Assembly: GCF_029937855.1 (NCBI RefSeq)
Contig: NZ_JAPYPC010000023.1
Location: forward strand, 1-64,000
Reading direction: 5' to 3'
Source of the DNA: Christiangramia sp.
Lineage (GTDB): Bacteria > Bacteroidota > Bacteroidia > Flavobacteriales > Flavobacteriaceae
DNA length: 64,000 bases
The notes beneath the pieces were generated by a model. The model searched no databases. It was not told the origin of the DNA and saw only the letters and a program-made list of their open reading frames with translations. Position 1 is the stretch's first letter, and the number at the start of each line of letters is the position of its first letter. The translations under genes and the position numbers were made by a program. Below, piece after piece: positions 27,475 to 37,745 of the stretch.

Positions 27475-28711
27475 TATAGATCGATGGGACGAAATTTTTG
27501 AAACCATCCGTAAAAATAAATTACGAACTTTCCTTACCGGCCTTTCCGTTGCTTCAGGAATCTTTATCCTTGTAATCTTACTTGGGATAGGAGAAGGAAT
27601 GCGCAATGGTATTGCCCGTGAATTTGAACAGGATGCCTCTAACCTTATTTTTGTATGGCCCGGCGTTACTTCAAAAGAATATAAAGGTTTGAACCCGGGA
27701 AGAAGGATTCAGTTTAAAAATGAAGATTATAACCGGATCCTACTGGAGTATAGTGATAAGTTAGATAAAACTTCTTCTACCTATCAGGTCTGGAGCAATG
27801 TAGTTTCCTACGGAAAGGAATCCGGAGGTTACAGGATGGATGGTGTTTTTCCCGATTATCAGTATTTGGAAAATATGAGCCTTACCACCGGAAGATTTAT
27901 TAATATCAATGATGTTCAGAATACTGAAAAATCTATAGTTATAGGTAACCAGGTGAGAAATGATCTTTTTAAGCAGGAGGATCCCATTGGAAAATATGTA
28001 GAGCTTGCCGGTATAAATTTTAAAGTAGTCGGCGTATTTACAGATCCCGGGGGCGAAAGGGAAGAAGCCAGGGTAGTGATCCCTATTACCACAGCCCAAA
28101 AAGCTTTTGGAGGTTCTAACAATATTGGTAGACTTTATCTAACCCTGAAGCCTGAAGAGAATTTTGATAAAGCAGTAGCTGCATCCACAGCTTTTTCTGA
28201 AGATCTGAATGGGCTTCTTAGGGAACGTCATACCGTTGCTCCAGATGATACCCGTGCAATTAATATAAATAATACCCTGGAAAACGCAAAGAGGTTCTTT
28301 ACACTGATGGATATGATAAAACATTTTTTTTGGGGAGTGGGGATCTGTACGATAATAGCAGGTGTAGTTGGAGTTAGCAATATCATGCTGATCATTGTTA
28401 AGGAAAGAACCAGGGAAATTGGGGTAAGAAAGGCTTTGGGCGCTCAGCCCTTATCTATCATCGCAATGATTCTTCACGAATCTATTTTCGTGACAGCCAT
28501 TGCAGGCTTTTTAGGTCTCATTTTCAGTCTTGCACTTCTTGAATTTGTGGGGCCATTAATAGAGACTCAATATATCTACAATCCAACCGTAAACTTTACC
28601 GTAGCGATCAATACCGTTTTAATACTGGTGATAGCCGGTGCCTTAGCAGGGTTTTTTCCTGCCTGGAGAGCTGCGAGGATTAAACCAATAATTGCTTTAA
28701 GAGACGAATAA
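27467..28711 (+). CDS. MacB-like ABC permease, first copy
   Basis: Inner-membrane permease of 414 residues of the FtsX/MacB type. An N-terminal helix (about 20-42) is followed by a large periplasmic MacB_PCD domain (about 45-270) and three C-terminal helices (about 285-310, 330-355, 375-400). The cytoplasmic loop VKERTREIGVRKALGAQP is the conserved ATPase-coupling helix. It overlaps the ATPase gene by 8 bases, and its paralogue begins 1 base after its stop. The pair may form a heterodimer, unlike the MacB homodimer. Confidence 0.92.
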   Translation: MFDIDRWDEIFETIRKNKLRTFLTGLSVASGIFILVILLGIGEGMRNGIAREFEQDASNLIFVWPGVTSKEYKGLNPGRRIQFKNEDYNRILLEYSDKLDKTSSTYQVWSNVVSYGKESGGYRMDGVFPDYQYLENMSLTTGRFININDVQNTEKSIVIGNQVRNDLFKQEDPIGKYVELAGINFKVVGVFTDPGGEREEARVVIPITTAQKAFGGSNNIGRLYLTLKPEENFDKAVAASTAFSEDLNGLLRERHTVAPDDTRAININNTLENAKRFFTLMDMIKHFFWGVGICTIIAGVVGVSNIMLIIVKERTREIGVRKALGAQPLSIIAMILHESIFVTAIAGFLGLIFSLALLEFVGPLIETQYIYNPTVNFTVAINTVLILVIAGALAGFFPAWRAARIKPIIALRDE

Positions 28712-28712
28712 T

Positions 28713-29975
28713 ATGTTTAGCAGGGATCGTTGGGAAGAAATATTAGAAGCTTTAACCGCAAATTGGTTTAGAACCATTCTTACGGCATTCGGAGTGTTAT
28801 GGGGAATATTCATTCTTGTAATTCTATTAGCCGCCGGTAAAGGACTTGAAAATGGGGTAAAACAGGGATTTAGTGGCATTGCCACCAATACTATGTTTAT
28901 GTGGACACAGGTAGCTTCAAAGCCATATAAAGGATTGCCTAAAGGCCGCCGCTATAATTTTGAAGTCGAAGATGTGGCAGCTATAAAAAATCAGGTGCCG
29001 GGTTTAAGATTCGTTTCACCAAGGAACCAGTTAGGTGGTTTTGGAGGTGAAAATAATGTGGTGAGAGGATTAAACACAGGAGCTTTCAACGTATATGGGG
29101 ATTATCCTGAGATCATTCAGCAGGAAACCATGGATATAACCTCAGGAAGGTTTTTGAATTATTCAGATATCAACGGAAAACGTAAAGTAGCCATTATAGG
29201 AGAAGGCGTGAAGTCGGCATTATATGATAAAGGTGAAGATCCTTTGGGAACTTATATCAAGGTAAGCGGGGTTAATTTTATGGTGATTGGAACCTATAAG
29301 AAAAAAAGTAATGGAGGTGATGCCGAAGAGGGACAGAAACAGATCTATGTTCCCTTTACCACATTTTCCCAGGCCTTTAACCGTGGAAATGATGTAGGCT
29401 GGATGGCGATTACCGCGAAAGACGGATCTTCCATTACCAATCTAAAAGATAAAATTATAGAGATCGTTAAAAACCGTCATAGCATACATCCCGATGATGA
29501 CAGGGCCGTGGGAAATTTTGATCTGTATCAGGAATTCAGCAAGGTAAACGGACTTTTTGTTGCACTCAAAGCCGTTGCTTATTTCGTGGGCGTGCTGGTA
29601 TTGCTTTCAGGAATTATCGGGATAAGTAATATTATGCTCATCGTGGTGAAAGAAAGAACTAATGAAATTGGTGTTCGCCGGGCATTGGGCGCTACTCCAT
29701 GGTCTATAAGAGGCCAAATCCTTATGGAATCAATATTCTTAACAATTATTTCAGGAATGTCTGGAATTATTTTGGCTACTGGTGTGATCTGGCTTGTTAA
29801 TCTACAACTCGATAGTATGGACACTTCAGAAATGATGTTCCTGAATCCTTCCGTGAACCTGGGAGTCGTTATAATCGCATTAACTATTTTAATAATTTCC
29901 GGTTTATTGGCCGGCTTAATCCCTGCACAGCACGCTATCAAGGTAAAACCTGTGGATGCTTTGCGTACTGAATAA
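28713..29975 (+). CDS. MacB-like ABC permease, second copy
   Basis: Paralogue of the preceding permease (420 residues), with the same order: an N-terminal helix, a MacB_PCD periplasmic domain, then three helices with the coupling segment VKERTNEIGVRRALGATPW. The openings are also alike (DRWDEIFETIRKNKLRTFLT in the first, DRWEEILEALTANWFRTILT in the second). Spacing of 1 base from the first copy shows one operon. Together with the two adaptors and TolC it forms a tripartite efflux or export system; the substrate is unknown. Confidence 0.92.
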   Translation: MFSRDRWEEILEALTANWFRTILTAFGVLWGIFILVILLAAGKGLENGVKQGFSGIATNTMFMWTQVASKPYKGLPKGRRYNFEVEDVAAIKNQVPGLRFVSPRNQLGGFGGENNVVRGLNTGAFNVYGDYPEIIQQETMDITSGRFLNYSDINGKRKVAIIGEGVKSALYDKGEDPLGTYIKVSGVNFMVIGTYKKKSNGGDAEEGQKQIYVPFTTFSQAFNRGNDVGWMAITAKDGSSITNLKDKIIEIVKNRHSIHPDDDRAVGNFDLYQEFSKVNGLFVALKAVAYFVGVLVLLSGIIGISNIMLIVVKERTNEIGVRRALGATPWSIRGQILMESIFLTIISGMSGIILATGVIWLVNLQLDSMDTSEMMFLNPSVNLGVVIIALTILIISGLLAGLIPAQHAIKVKPVDALRTE

Positions 29976-30001
29976 AAAGTAAATAGAAATACAATCAAAA
30001 A

Positions 30002-31120
30002 ATGAAAAAATTTGTAACCATCGGAATTTTAGTGCTTATCGCCGTGACTTTTGTGGGCGCTTTGTATTATTTGTATCAAAAAAATCAGGAAGATCCTGTT
30101 GTGTATGAAACAGAGGAGCCAACCGAGCAAACCATCATCAAAAAAACAGTCGCTACGGGAAAAATCGTTCCTAAGGAAGAAGTACTCATCAAACCGAATA
30201 TTTCAGGAATTATAGATGAAATATATATTGAAGCCGGAGATAAGATAAAAGCGGGAGATCTTATTGCTAAAATTAGGGTGATTCCAAATGTTTCTTCTCT
30301 ACAAAGTGCAAAAGATGCCGTGGCAACTGCCAGGATAAATCTTGAAAATGAAAGAAAAGTTTTTGAGAGACAAAAAGAACTTTATGATAAGGGAGTGATC
30401 TCTGCCAACGACTTTGACGCAGCAGAAGTTAGCTTTAAAAGAGCCGAACAAAACTTTAAATCGGCGCAACAAAATTATGAGATTGTTCGTACCGGAACTA
30501 CCAGCGGGATTGGAAGTGCGGCAAATACATTAATTAGATCTACCGTAGAAGGTATGGTGCTGGACGTTCCTGTGAAAACCGGGAATCAGGTAATCGAAAG
30601 TAATAACTTTAACGATGGTACCACCATTGCGACTCTGGCAGATGTAAATGAAATGATCTTTGAAGGAAAAGTAGACGAAAGTGAAGTTGGAAAAATTAAA
30701 GAGAACCTTCCGCTAGAAGTAACAGTAGGGGCGATTGAAAATAAATCTTTTGATGCGGTGCTGGATTATATCGCGCCAAAAGGAGTGGAAGAGAATGGCG
30801 CAATTCAATTTGAGATAAAAGGAACTTTAAATAAGGCCGATACTACTTTTATCCGTGCCGGCCTTAGTGCAAATGCTTCCATTATTCTCGCCAAAGCTGA
30901 AAATGTGCTTGCTATCAAGGAAGCTTTGGTTCAGTTTGATTCTGAAACAAAAGAGCCATTTGTAGAAATTATGACCGGAGATCAGGAATTTAATAAGCAG
31001 GAGGTGGAACTTGGCGTGAGTGACGGGATTAATGTAGAGGTGCTCAGCGGAGTGAAAAAAGGTGATAAGATCAAGGTTTGGAACCAACTAAAACCGGCTG
31101 GAAATATCGCTCAAAACTAG
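30002..31120 (+). CDS. Periplasmic adaptor (HlyD/MacA type), first copy
   Basis: Membrane-fusion protein of 372 residues that joins the inner-membrane permeases to the outer-membrane TolC channel. An N-terminal anchor helix (about 5-24) is followed by a split lipoyl domain (IIKKTVATGKIVPKEEVLIKP), a coiled-coil hairpin of about 80 residues (about 100-165) and beta-barrel domains. It lies 26 bases after the second permease. A second, longer adaptor is encoded after tolC. Confidence 0.92.
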   Translation: MKKFVTIGILVLIAVTFVGALYYLYQKNQEDPVVYETEEPTEQTIIKKTVATGKIVPKEEVLIKPNISGIIDEIYIEAGDKIKAGDLIAKIRVIPNVSSLQSAKDAVATARINLENERKVFERQKELYDKGVISANDFDAAEVSFKRAEQNFKSAQQNYEIVRTGTTSGIGSAANTLIRSTVEGMVLDVPVKTGNQVIESNNFNDGTTIATLADVNEMIFEGKVDESEVGKIKENLPLEVTVGAIENKSFDAVLDYIAPKGVEENGAIQFEIKGTLNKADTTFIRAGLSANASIILAKAENVLAIKEALVQFDSETKEPFVEIMTGDQEFNKQEVELGVSDGINVEVLSGVKKGDKIKVWNQLKPAGNIAQN

Positions 31121-31182
31121 AAAAATAATTCCTCGTGTAACAACTTACACATTTTACATACATATCATACAGAATATCCATT

Positions 31183-32619
31183 ATGAAGAATTTTAATTTA
31201 ATAGCCATTCTTTTGCTTTTTTGCAGCAAGGTAAATGCTCAGGAAAAAGAATGGACACTACAGGAGTGCGTTAACTATGCTCTGGAAAACAACATACAGG
31301 TAAAACAATCTGAACTTGATCTTGAAGTTTCAGATATAGAAAAAAAGGATGCGATTGGGAACTTTATTCCGTCTGTCAATGCGCAGGCATCCAATTCATG
31401 GAACACGGGTTTAACTCAGAATGTTACGACGGGGATACTTCAAAATCAAACGGTACGTAACTTTTCTGCAGGTATAAGTGCCGGGTTAACACTCTTTGAT
31501 GGTCTTAGAAACTTCAAACAATTACAGAGAGCTCGAATTTCCAGGTTATCCAATGAATATGCTTTGGATAAAATGAAGGACGATATAGCCCTTTTTGTAG
31601 CAGATTCTTATCTACAGGTTCTATTTAATAAACAAAGTCTGGAGGTGCTTCGTGCTCAGAATGAGGTAACCCAGGAGCAACTTGAAAGAACCCAGGACCT
31701 GGTTGAAGCAGGGGTTTTGCCTGAAGGGGATGTTTTGGAAATAAAGGCTACCATGGCCGATGAAAGACAACGAATGATCCTTGCTGAAAATCAAATTCAG
31801 ATATCTTTAATAAGTCTTGCTCAAATTCTGGGAATTCAGGATTATCAGAATTTTGATATCGTAGACAGGGATTATGATGTTTTTGGAAATGAAATTCTGG
31901 AGAATACAGTTTATGATGTTATTGAGCGTGCAAAAGAAGAACGTTCAGAAATAAAGATTGCTGAGACAAATATGGAGCTTGCCGAAAAAGATGTTGAACT
32001 AGCAAAAGGAGCTTATTTGCCAACTTTAGGTGCATTCTTTAATTATAACACTCGTGAGACAGGACAGGGAAGAATTATCGGGGCAACATTAGATCCAGAT
32101 GAGCCTACCAGGCAAATTGGGGTTGTTCAGGAGACAGAAGCTATTGTGATTGCGCCAAATACAATTCCTACTTTGGGAAGTCCGCTGCCATTTTTTGATC
32201 AGTTATATAGAAATGATGGAATAAGCTACGGAGTTCAGTTAAGCGTACCTATTCTGAATGGATTTGCGACCAGGAATCAGGTAAAAAGAAATGAGATAAA
32301 CGTAAAACGTGCTGAATACCAGTTAGAGCAGGCTGAATTAGATCTTGAAGCAAATGTTTACCAGGCTTATACAGATGCCAGGGGAGCTTTTGAAGCTTAT
32401 GAGGCCGCACTGGTTGCTTCTGAAGCTCAGGAAAAAGCATATGAATATGCTACAGAACGATATGATGTAGGCCTCACGAATGCTTTTGATTTTAGCCAGG
32501 CGAAAATTCGTTACGAAAACACACAAAGAGAAGCCTTGAGGGCGAAGTACGACTATATATTTAAATTAAAGGTTGTAGAATTGTATTTTGGGATTCCGGT
32601 GAGGGATTTAAAATTTTAA
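31183..32619 (+). CDS. TolC-family outer-membrane efflux protein
   Basis: Outer-membrane channel of 478 residues with a signal peptide ending KVNAQ (about 20) and two OEP repeats. The first starts at EWTLQECVNYALENN, a typical TolC-family opening; the second lies at about 330-470 (GISYGVQLSVPILNG ... ERYDVGLTNAFDFSQAK). Long amphipathic helices alternate with barrel strands. It is placed between the two adaptor genes, so both adaptors probably dock to it. A leader of 62 bases separates it from the first adaptor. Confidence 0.93.
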   Translation: MKNFNLIAILLLFCSKVNAQEKEWTLQECVNYALENNIQVKQSELDLEVSDIEKKDAIGNFIPSVNAQASNSWNTGLTQNVTTGILQNQTVRNFSAGISAGLTLFDGLRNFKQLQRARISRLSNEYALDKMKDDIALFVADSYLQVLFNKQSLEVLRAQNEVTQEQLERTQDLVEAGVLPEGDVLEIKATMADERQRMILAENQIQISLISLAQILGIQDYQNFDIVDRDYDVFGNEILENTVYDVIERAKEERSEIKIAETNMELAEKDVELAKGAYLPTLGAFFNYNTRETGQGRIIGATLDPDEPTRQIGVVQETEAIVIAPNTIPTLGSPLPFFDQLYRNDGISYGVQLSVPILNGFATRNQVKRNEINVKRAEYQLEQAELDLEANVYQAYTDARGAFEAYEAALVASEAQEKAYEYATERYDVGLTNAFDFSQAKIRYENTQREALRAKYDYIFKLKVVELYFGIPVRDLKF

Positions 32620-32623
32620 TTAA

Positions 32624-33904
32624 ATGAGTAAAAAGAAACTTTTCATCATTCTGGGCGTTGTAATTGCCTTGATCGTATTACTGGTAATTGGTAAAAAAGC
32701 CGGCTGGTTTGGTAAATCGGCGAATGTCAAGGAGGTGGAAATCACTGAAATTGAGCCTATAAATATTACTGAAACAGTTTCAGCTACCGGCAAAATTCAG
32801 CCTGAAGTTGAGGTGAAGCTTTCTTCAGAAGTTTCCGGGGAAATTATTGAATTACCTGTTGTAGAGGGCCAGGTTGTGGAAAAAGGTGATCTCCTGGTAA
32901 AGGTAAATCCGGATATTTATCAATCCAGCGTTCAAAGAGCACGTGCCAGTTATCAGAATGCCAGGGCCAATTATGCCCAGACACAGGCTAATTTGAAGCA
33001 GGCGGAAGCTAATTATACCCGGAATAAAACGCTGTTTGAGAAAGGCGTAATTTCAAAAGCGGAATGGGACCAGATAGTTTCTAATTATGAAATGGCAGAA
33101 GCCAATAAAGAATCTTCTTATTATAGTATGCAAAGTAGTGCTGCCACGGTTACCGAAGCTCAGGATAATTTAGGGAGAACAAATATCTATGCGCCCATGA
33201 GTGGAACCATCTCCAAACTTGACGCAGAACTGGGCGAAAGAGTCGTGGGTACTCAGCAAATGGCTGGAACCGAAATTCTACGTGTAGCCAATCTGGATAA
33301 TATGGAAGTGGAGGTGGATGTGAATGAGAACGATATTGTAAAAGTTTCCGTTGGGGATTCAACGATTGTAGAAGTAGATGCTTATTTAGGTAAGGATTTT
33401 AAAGGTGTGGTAACAGAAATTTCCAATACCGCAGATAATGAACTTACTACAGATCAGGTAACGAATTTTAAGGTGAAGGTGAGAATTCTTAAAGAATCTT
33501 ATCGTGACCTTATGGAAGGTAAATCTGAGAATTATTCTCCATTTAGACCTGGAATGACTGCCACGGTAGATATTATTACCAATAAAAGGATGGATGTGAT
33601 CGGGATTCCTATTAGTGCGATCGTTATAAAAAGCGATACGACGGGCACCAAAAAATCTTTTGCGACAAAACCTTCCACGGAAGGAGATCAAAAATTTGAA
33701 TGTGTATTCATAAAAGATGGTGGAAAAGCAAAACTGAGAGTGGTAAACACCGGAATTCAGGATGATTCACATATTGAAATCACCAGTGGGTTAAAAAAGG
33801 GCGACGTGGTAATTACTGGTCCTTATAGTACGGTGACCAAGAGCCTGGATTCGGGTGATGAAATTGAGGTGAAAAAAGAAGAAGTAGAAGAAGAAACTGA
33901 TTAA
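32624..33904 (+). CDS. Periplasmic adaptor (HlyD/MacA type), second copy
   Basis: Membrane-fusion protein of 426 residues, about 50 longer than the first adaptor. It has an N-terminal anchor helix (about 5-23), the lipoyl motif (ETVSATGKIQPEVEVKLSSEVSGEI), a coiled-coil hairpin of about 85 residues, and barrel and membrane-proximal domains. The C terminus is charged with a run of Glu. It starts 4 bases after tolC. Two adaptors for one TolC and a permease pair suggest a mixed adaptor ring or two alternative assemblies. Confidence 0.92.
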   Translation: MSKKKLFIILGVVIALIVLLVIGKKAGWFGKSANVKEVEITEIEPINITETVSATGKIQPEVEVKLSSEVSGEIIELPVVEGQVVEKGDLLVKVNPDIYQSSVQRARASYQNARANYAQTQANLKQAEANYTRNKTLFEKGVISKAEWDQIVSNYEMAEANKESSYYSMQSSAATVTEAQDNLGRTNIYAPMSGTISKLDAELGERVVGTQQMAGTEILRVANLDNMEVEVDVNENDIVKVSVGDSTIVEVDAYLGKDFKGVVTEISNTADNELTTDQVTNFKVKVRILKESYRDLMEGKSENYSPFRPGMTATVDIITNKRMDVIGIPISAIVIKSDTTGTKKSFATKPSTEGDQKFECVFIKDGGKAKLRVVNTGIQDDSHIEITSGLKKGDVVITGPYSTVTKSLDSGDEIEVKKEEVEEETD

Positions 33905-33914
33905 AACCTAAATT

Positions 33915-34574
33915 GTGGCTATAATTTTATGTCTGGAAACAGCGACTACCAATTGTTCTGTTGGGGTGGCGAAAGAAGGGAAATTACTTTCATTAGTAGA
34001 GGATAACAGTAAAAATTATTCTCATGCTGAAAAACTGCATTTATTTATCAATGATGCTCTAAAGCAAGCCAATATTAGCATAAATGATCTGGATGCGATT
34101 GCTATTAGCAAAGGGCCTGGTTCCTATACCGGCTTAAGAATAGGTGTTTCTTCGGCGAAGGGACTTTGTTATTCTCTTGATATTCCGCTTATTTCAGTTC
34201 CAACGCTTGATCTTTTAGCGCATAAATTAAAAGCTAATTATGGAATAATCATTTCCATGCTGGATGCCAGAAGAATGGAAGTATATTCAGCCATCTACGA
34301 TTCTGAAATGAAACAACTTGGAAAAACAGAAGCACAGGTGCTTACTGAAAGCTCCTTTACAGAATATCTTGAAAATTCTGAGGTTCACTTCATTGGAAAC
34401 GGTGTGGCTAAATTTGAAGAAATCTGTGCTCATCCCAATGCTGTGTTTCATAAACAGGAATATCCTTCAGCCAAAGAAATGGCTGAGATAGCAGAATTGA
34501 AACATCAAAAAAGCGACACCGAAGATGTCGCTTATTTTGAGCCTTATTATTTAAAAGACTTTATGATAGGTTAA
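33915..34574 (+). CDS. tsaB: tRNA threonylcarbamoyladenosine synthesis protein TsaB
   Basis: Cytosolic partner of TsaD and TsaE in making the t6A base of ANN-decoding tRNAs. The 219 residues show the ASKHA-fold opening ILCLETATTNCSVGV and the family motif AISKGPGSYTGLRIGVSSAKGL near residue 60. It lacks the metal histidines of TsaD, as TsaB should. It starts with GTG 33915, 10 bases after the second adaptor, so it may be read through from the efflux operon. Its 3' coding part contains a hairpin that serves as the mscS terminator on the other strand. Confidence 0.93.
   Translation: MAIILCLETATTNCSVGVAKEGKLLSLVEDNSKNYSHAEKLHLFINDALKQANISINDLDAIAISKGPGSYTGLRIGVSSAKGLCYSLDIPLISVPTLDLLAHKLKANYGIIISMLDARRMEVYSAIYDSEMKQLGKTEAQVLTESSFTEYLENSEVHFIGNGVAKFEEICAHPNAVFHKQEYPSAKEMAEIAELKHQKSDTEDVAYFEPYYLKDFMIG
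34506..34533 (-). terminator. mscS terminator embedded in the tsaB coding sequence
   Basis: Read on the minus strand: AAGCGACA, loop TCTTCGG, TGTCGCTT, then a run of six T that begins with the last two stem bases. The stem is a perfect 8 bp. It lies about 50 bases after the mscS stop and inside the last 25 codons of tsaB. On the plus strand there is no clean T-run. Confidence 0.75.
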
Positions 34575-34582
34575 GAGGTTAC

Positions 34583-35446
34583 TTATTCAGCCTTCTTTTC
34601 TCTAACCGTTCCTTTCATTTTCGTTTGGTCATATAAGTAAACATCTCGTTGAGGATAAGGAATCGTCATTCCGGCCTCTTCCAGTCTTATTTTACCTTCT
34701 TCAATCATATACCAGTGAAGATCCCAAAACACAGATAATTCAGCAAAATATCTAACAGAGAAGTTTACTGAATTGTCCCCAAGGGAATGTACAATAATTT
34801 GCGGTGCAGGATCTTTTATAACATTCTCCTGTTCCATTACCATGTTGGTAAGCACTTCCTTGGCCTTTTTGATATCATCGTCATAAGATATTCCGAAAGT
34901 AAGTGCTTCTTTTCTGGTATTATTGAAACTATAATTGGTGATATTGTCGTTGCTTAGTTCACCATTTGGGATTACTACTCGTTGGTTTCCAAATGTGTTA
35001 AGTTTCGTATAGAATAATGATATTTCTACAACGCTACCAGAAACTCCCTGGGCTTCTATCCAGTCACCAACTTTAAAAGGTTTTAAAACTATGATTAATA
35101 CTCCTCCAGCTAGATTGGCTAAAGATCCCTGCAAGGCAAGGCCAATTGCTAAACCGGCGGCACCAATAGCAGCGACAAGGGAAGCACTTTCCACACCTAA
35201 TTGGGTGATAACAAGTACAAAAAGAATGATCTTTAAGCCCCAGCTTGCAGCATTTACCGTGAACTGTTCAAGAGTGGGATCGTAATCCTTTTTTTCAAAT
35301 AATTTTTTTAGGTATTTTACAATTAGCTTTATTACCCAAAGTCCAACAATAAGTAATATAATGGCTCCCACCAGAGTTGGTAAATAATCAATAAGTTTAC
35401 TTCCATACTCTTTGGCAATATCGCCCCAGCTATCTAGCTTTTCCAT
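34583..35446 (-). CDS. Small-conductance mechanosensitive channel, MscS family
   Basis: Inner-membrane channel of 287 residues that opens under membrane tension to release solutes during osmotic downshock. Three N-terminal helices are seen (about 20-40, 60-80, 85-115). The pore-lining third helix (AIGAAGLAIGLALQGSLANLAGGV) is strongly conserved and is followed by the beta domain (KPFKVGDWIEAQGVSGSVVEI; RVVIPNGELSNDNITNYS). Length and motifs match E. coli MscS (286 residues). The C-terminal Lys/Glu tail is slightly extended. It converges on tsaB with an 8-base gap. Confidence 0.95.
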   Translation of the reverse strand: MEKLDSWGDIAKEYGSKLIDYLPTLVGAIILLIVGLWVIKLIVKYLKKLFEKKDYDPTLEQFTVNAASWGLKIILFVLVITQLGVESASLVAAIGAAGLAIGLALQGSLANLAGGVLIIVLKPFKVGDWIEAQGVSGSVVEISLFYTKLNTFGNQRVVIPNGELSNDNITNYSFNNTRKEALTFGISYDDDIKKAKEVLTNMVMEQENVIKDPAPQIIVHSLGDNSVNFSVRYFAELSVFWDLHWYMIEEGKIRLEEAGMTIPYPQRDVYLYDQTKMKGTVREKKAE

Positions 35447-35518
35447 AGATTTTATTTATTCATTTTTATTTAAGCCCCTATTGTAAAAAAAATGAACTTA
35501 TTTCCTCTTTAAATTTTG

Positions 35519-37567
35519 TTAAACTTGGTTGATCAGGGCTAATGCCTCCTTTGCAGAAGTTACAGGGAGATTACAGGACCCAAGTTCACAAATATAGATC
35601 AGGTTTTTATCCCTGGCCAGGCGATTTTTCAAAAGATTCAAATTTGATTCAGATTTGGAACCTGCCATTACAATATTAGGTAAATATTCATTTTGAAATG
35701 TTTTTGCGAGATTCTTATAATCTTCACCGGTAATGGCTACTTCATAAAATGGGTTGGTAAAATTTAGCATTAGATCCAGCCAGTTGGAAAAGGATTGTGG
35801 ATATTCCGGGATTTTTTGTAAGACCGTTTGGAGCATCTTTTCGGCTTTTTCAACATGCTTTAGATCGGCGGTTAACTTACCAAATCGAAAAAAGTTTTTG
35901 GCGATTTCTGAATTCGATGCTGCTATCACATTGTCATTGATTTCTATTGTTTTGGTGATAAGTTGCCGGTCTTTGTTGGAGGTAAACAAATAGAGTCCGG
36001 AAGTGGAATCCAGAAAATCTTCCTCTACAATTTTTATTAAATTTCTGGCTTGATTCAGATATTTTTCTTCAAAGCTGGTTTCATATAGATCCAAAAAGGC
36101 TGAAATACAGAAGGCATAATCTTCCAGATATCCATTGATGGAACTCTTACCGTTTTTATAAGTATGATAAAGTCTTCCGTCTTTCTGTAGTTGGTTCTCA
36201 AGGATGAATTCGGCGTTTTTCCTGGCGATTTCAAGATACTTCTGTTTTCCAAGTGCTCTGTAAGCTTCAGTAAAACCACTTAACATCATGGCATTCCATG
36301 AAGTAAGGGATTTGTCATCAAGACCGGGTTTCTCCCTTTTTGCTCTGGCTTTTTTCAGCTTGGAATGGCAACGCAATATTATATTTTTTAATTCTTCTTT
36401 TTTGATATGGAGGTCTTTAGCTAATTGATCCCTCGATTTAGTTCTGATCAATACATAATTATCAGCTTCCCATTTTCCGTAGGTATTAATGTTATAATAA
36501 TCTGAAAATATCGGGAAATCATCACCTAGTAGAGAGCTTAATTCTTTCTTCGTCCACACATAATAAGCGCCTTCTTCTTTTTTTCCATTTTCATACTCAC
36601 TGTCGGCATCCAAAGCTGAATAAAAAGCTCCAGAATTATCTGTCATTTCTTCGGAAATAAATTCGAGGCTGGTTTCCACAACTTCTTTGTACCATTCATT
36701 TCTAGTTATTTTATGGGCCTTGCTATAAAGTCGGACTAATTGGGCATTGTCATAAAGCATTTTTTCGAAATGGGGTACATGCCACTTTTCGTCTACCGAA
36801 TATCTGGAGAAGCCACCGCCTATTGGATCAAAAATCCCACCCCAGGAAATCCTGTTTAAAGTATGAAGACAGTGATCCAGCAGTTTTTCATCGGAATATT
36901 GAAATGCATAACGAAGTAAGAACTCATAATTATTGGGCATCATGAATTTAGGTGATCTCTGATAGCCTCCATATTTAGAGTCGAAAGAGCTTTTAAATTT
37001 TTCTATCACCGGAATAAAGAAATCCCGATGCAGCTCATTAGTATCTTCCGAAGGTTCAATGATCTGAATCTGTTTTAATCCCTGTTCCAGTTTTTCAGCA
37101 TATTCCAGCAATTTTTCCGGTTGGGATTTATATAAATGAGCTAGTTGCTTCAGGGCATCCCTCCATTGTTCCTTGCGAAAATAAGTTCCGCCCCAAACCG
37201 GACGGCCATCGGGTAGGGCTACAATATTCATAGGCCATCCGCCCTGACCTGTCATTATCTGAACGGCATTCATATACACCTGATCTACATCTGGCCGTTC
37301 CTCCCTATCTACCTTTATATTAATATAATGGGCATTCATCAATTTTGCTGCTGCTTCATCCTCAAAACTTTCATGTTCCATTACATGGCACCAATGGCAT
37401 GCAGAATATCCCACGCTTATTAATAGCAATTTATCTTCCTTTTTTGCAGTCTCCAGGCTCTTGTTATTCCAGGCCTTCCAGTTCACAGGGTTATGGGCAT
37501 GTTGCAATAAATAAGGGCTGCTTTCATGAATTAAGTCGTTAGTATATTTTTCCTGCTTGCTGTTCAT
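35519..37567 (-). CDS. DUF255 thioredoxin-domain protein (YyaL/SSP411 family)
   Basis: Protein of 682 residues of the YyaL/spermatogenesis-associated protein 20 family. The N-terminal thioredoxin-like domain (about 10-170) has the redox motif [15 protein letters not shown] near residue 56 and the family phrase [29 protein letters not shown]. The rest (about 200-680) is an alpha/alpha toroid like glycoside hydrolase or epimerase domains ([25 protein letters not shown]). No signal peptide is seen. The molecular role is unknown, although the family is widespread. Confidence 0.92.
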   Translation of the reverse strand: MNSKQEKYTNDLIHESSPYLLQHAHNPVNWKAWNNKSLETAKKEDKLLLISVGYSACHWCHVMEHESFEDEAAAKLMNAHYINIKVDREERPDVDQVYMNAVQIMTGQGGWPMNIVALPDGRPVWGGTYFRKEQWRDALKQLAHLYKSQPEKLLEYAEKLEQGLKQIQIIEPSEDTNELHRDFFIPVIEKFKSSFDSKYGGYQRSPKFMMPNNYEFLLRYAFQYSDEKLLDHCLHTLNRISWGGIFDPIGGGFSRYSVDEKWHVPHFEKMLYDNAQLVRLYSKAHKITRNEWYKEVVETSLEFISEEMTDNSGAFYSALDADSEYENGKKEEGAYYVWTKKELSSLLGDDFPIFSDYYNINTYGKWEADNYVLIRTKSRDQLAKDLHIKKEELKNIILRCHSKLKKARAKREKPGLDDKSLTSWNAMMLSGFTEAYRALGKQKYLEIARKNAEFILENQLQKDGRLYHTYKNGKSSINGYLEDYAFCISAFLDLYETSFEEKYLNQARNLIKIVEEDFLDSTSGLYLFTSNKDRQLITKTIEINDNVIAASNSEIAKNFFRFGKLTADLKHVEKAEKMLQTVLQKIPEYPQSFSNWLDLMLNFTNPFYEVAITGEDYKNLAKTFQNEYLPNIVMAGSKSESNLNLLKNRLARDKNLIYICELGSCNLPVTSAKEALALINQV

Positions 37568-37745
37568 ATTAAAAAGGATTGAGGTGATTTTAGTTAAAAG
37601 GATACTGGAATGGATACCTTTAAAATTACTAATTAAATAAGAGAAGCTTAAATAAGTCTCATATTATTAATCTTTTAATAACTTTAAGCGATGATCCAGT
37701 GGAAGATGAAATTTGCACTTTTGCTGGTTAAGAACAGATCTATCT

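Noticed and set aside
37713-37745. TTG start for the phosphate transporter
   Set aside because: The extra 11 residues are not typical of PiT proteins, and ATG 37746 directly precedes the first helix.
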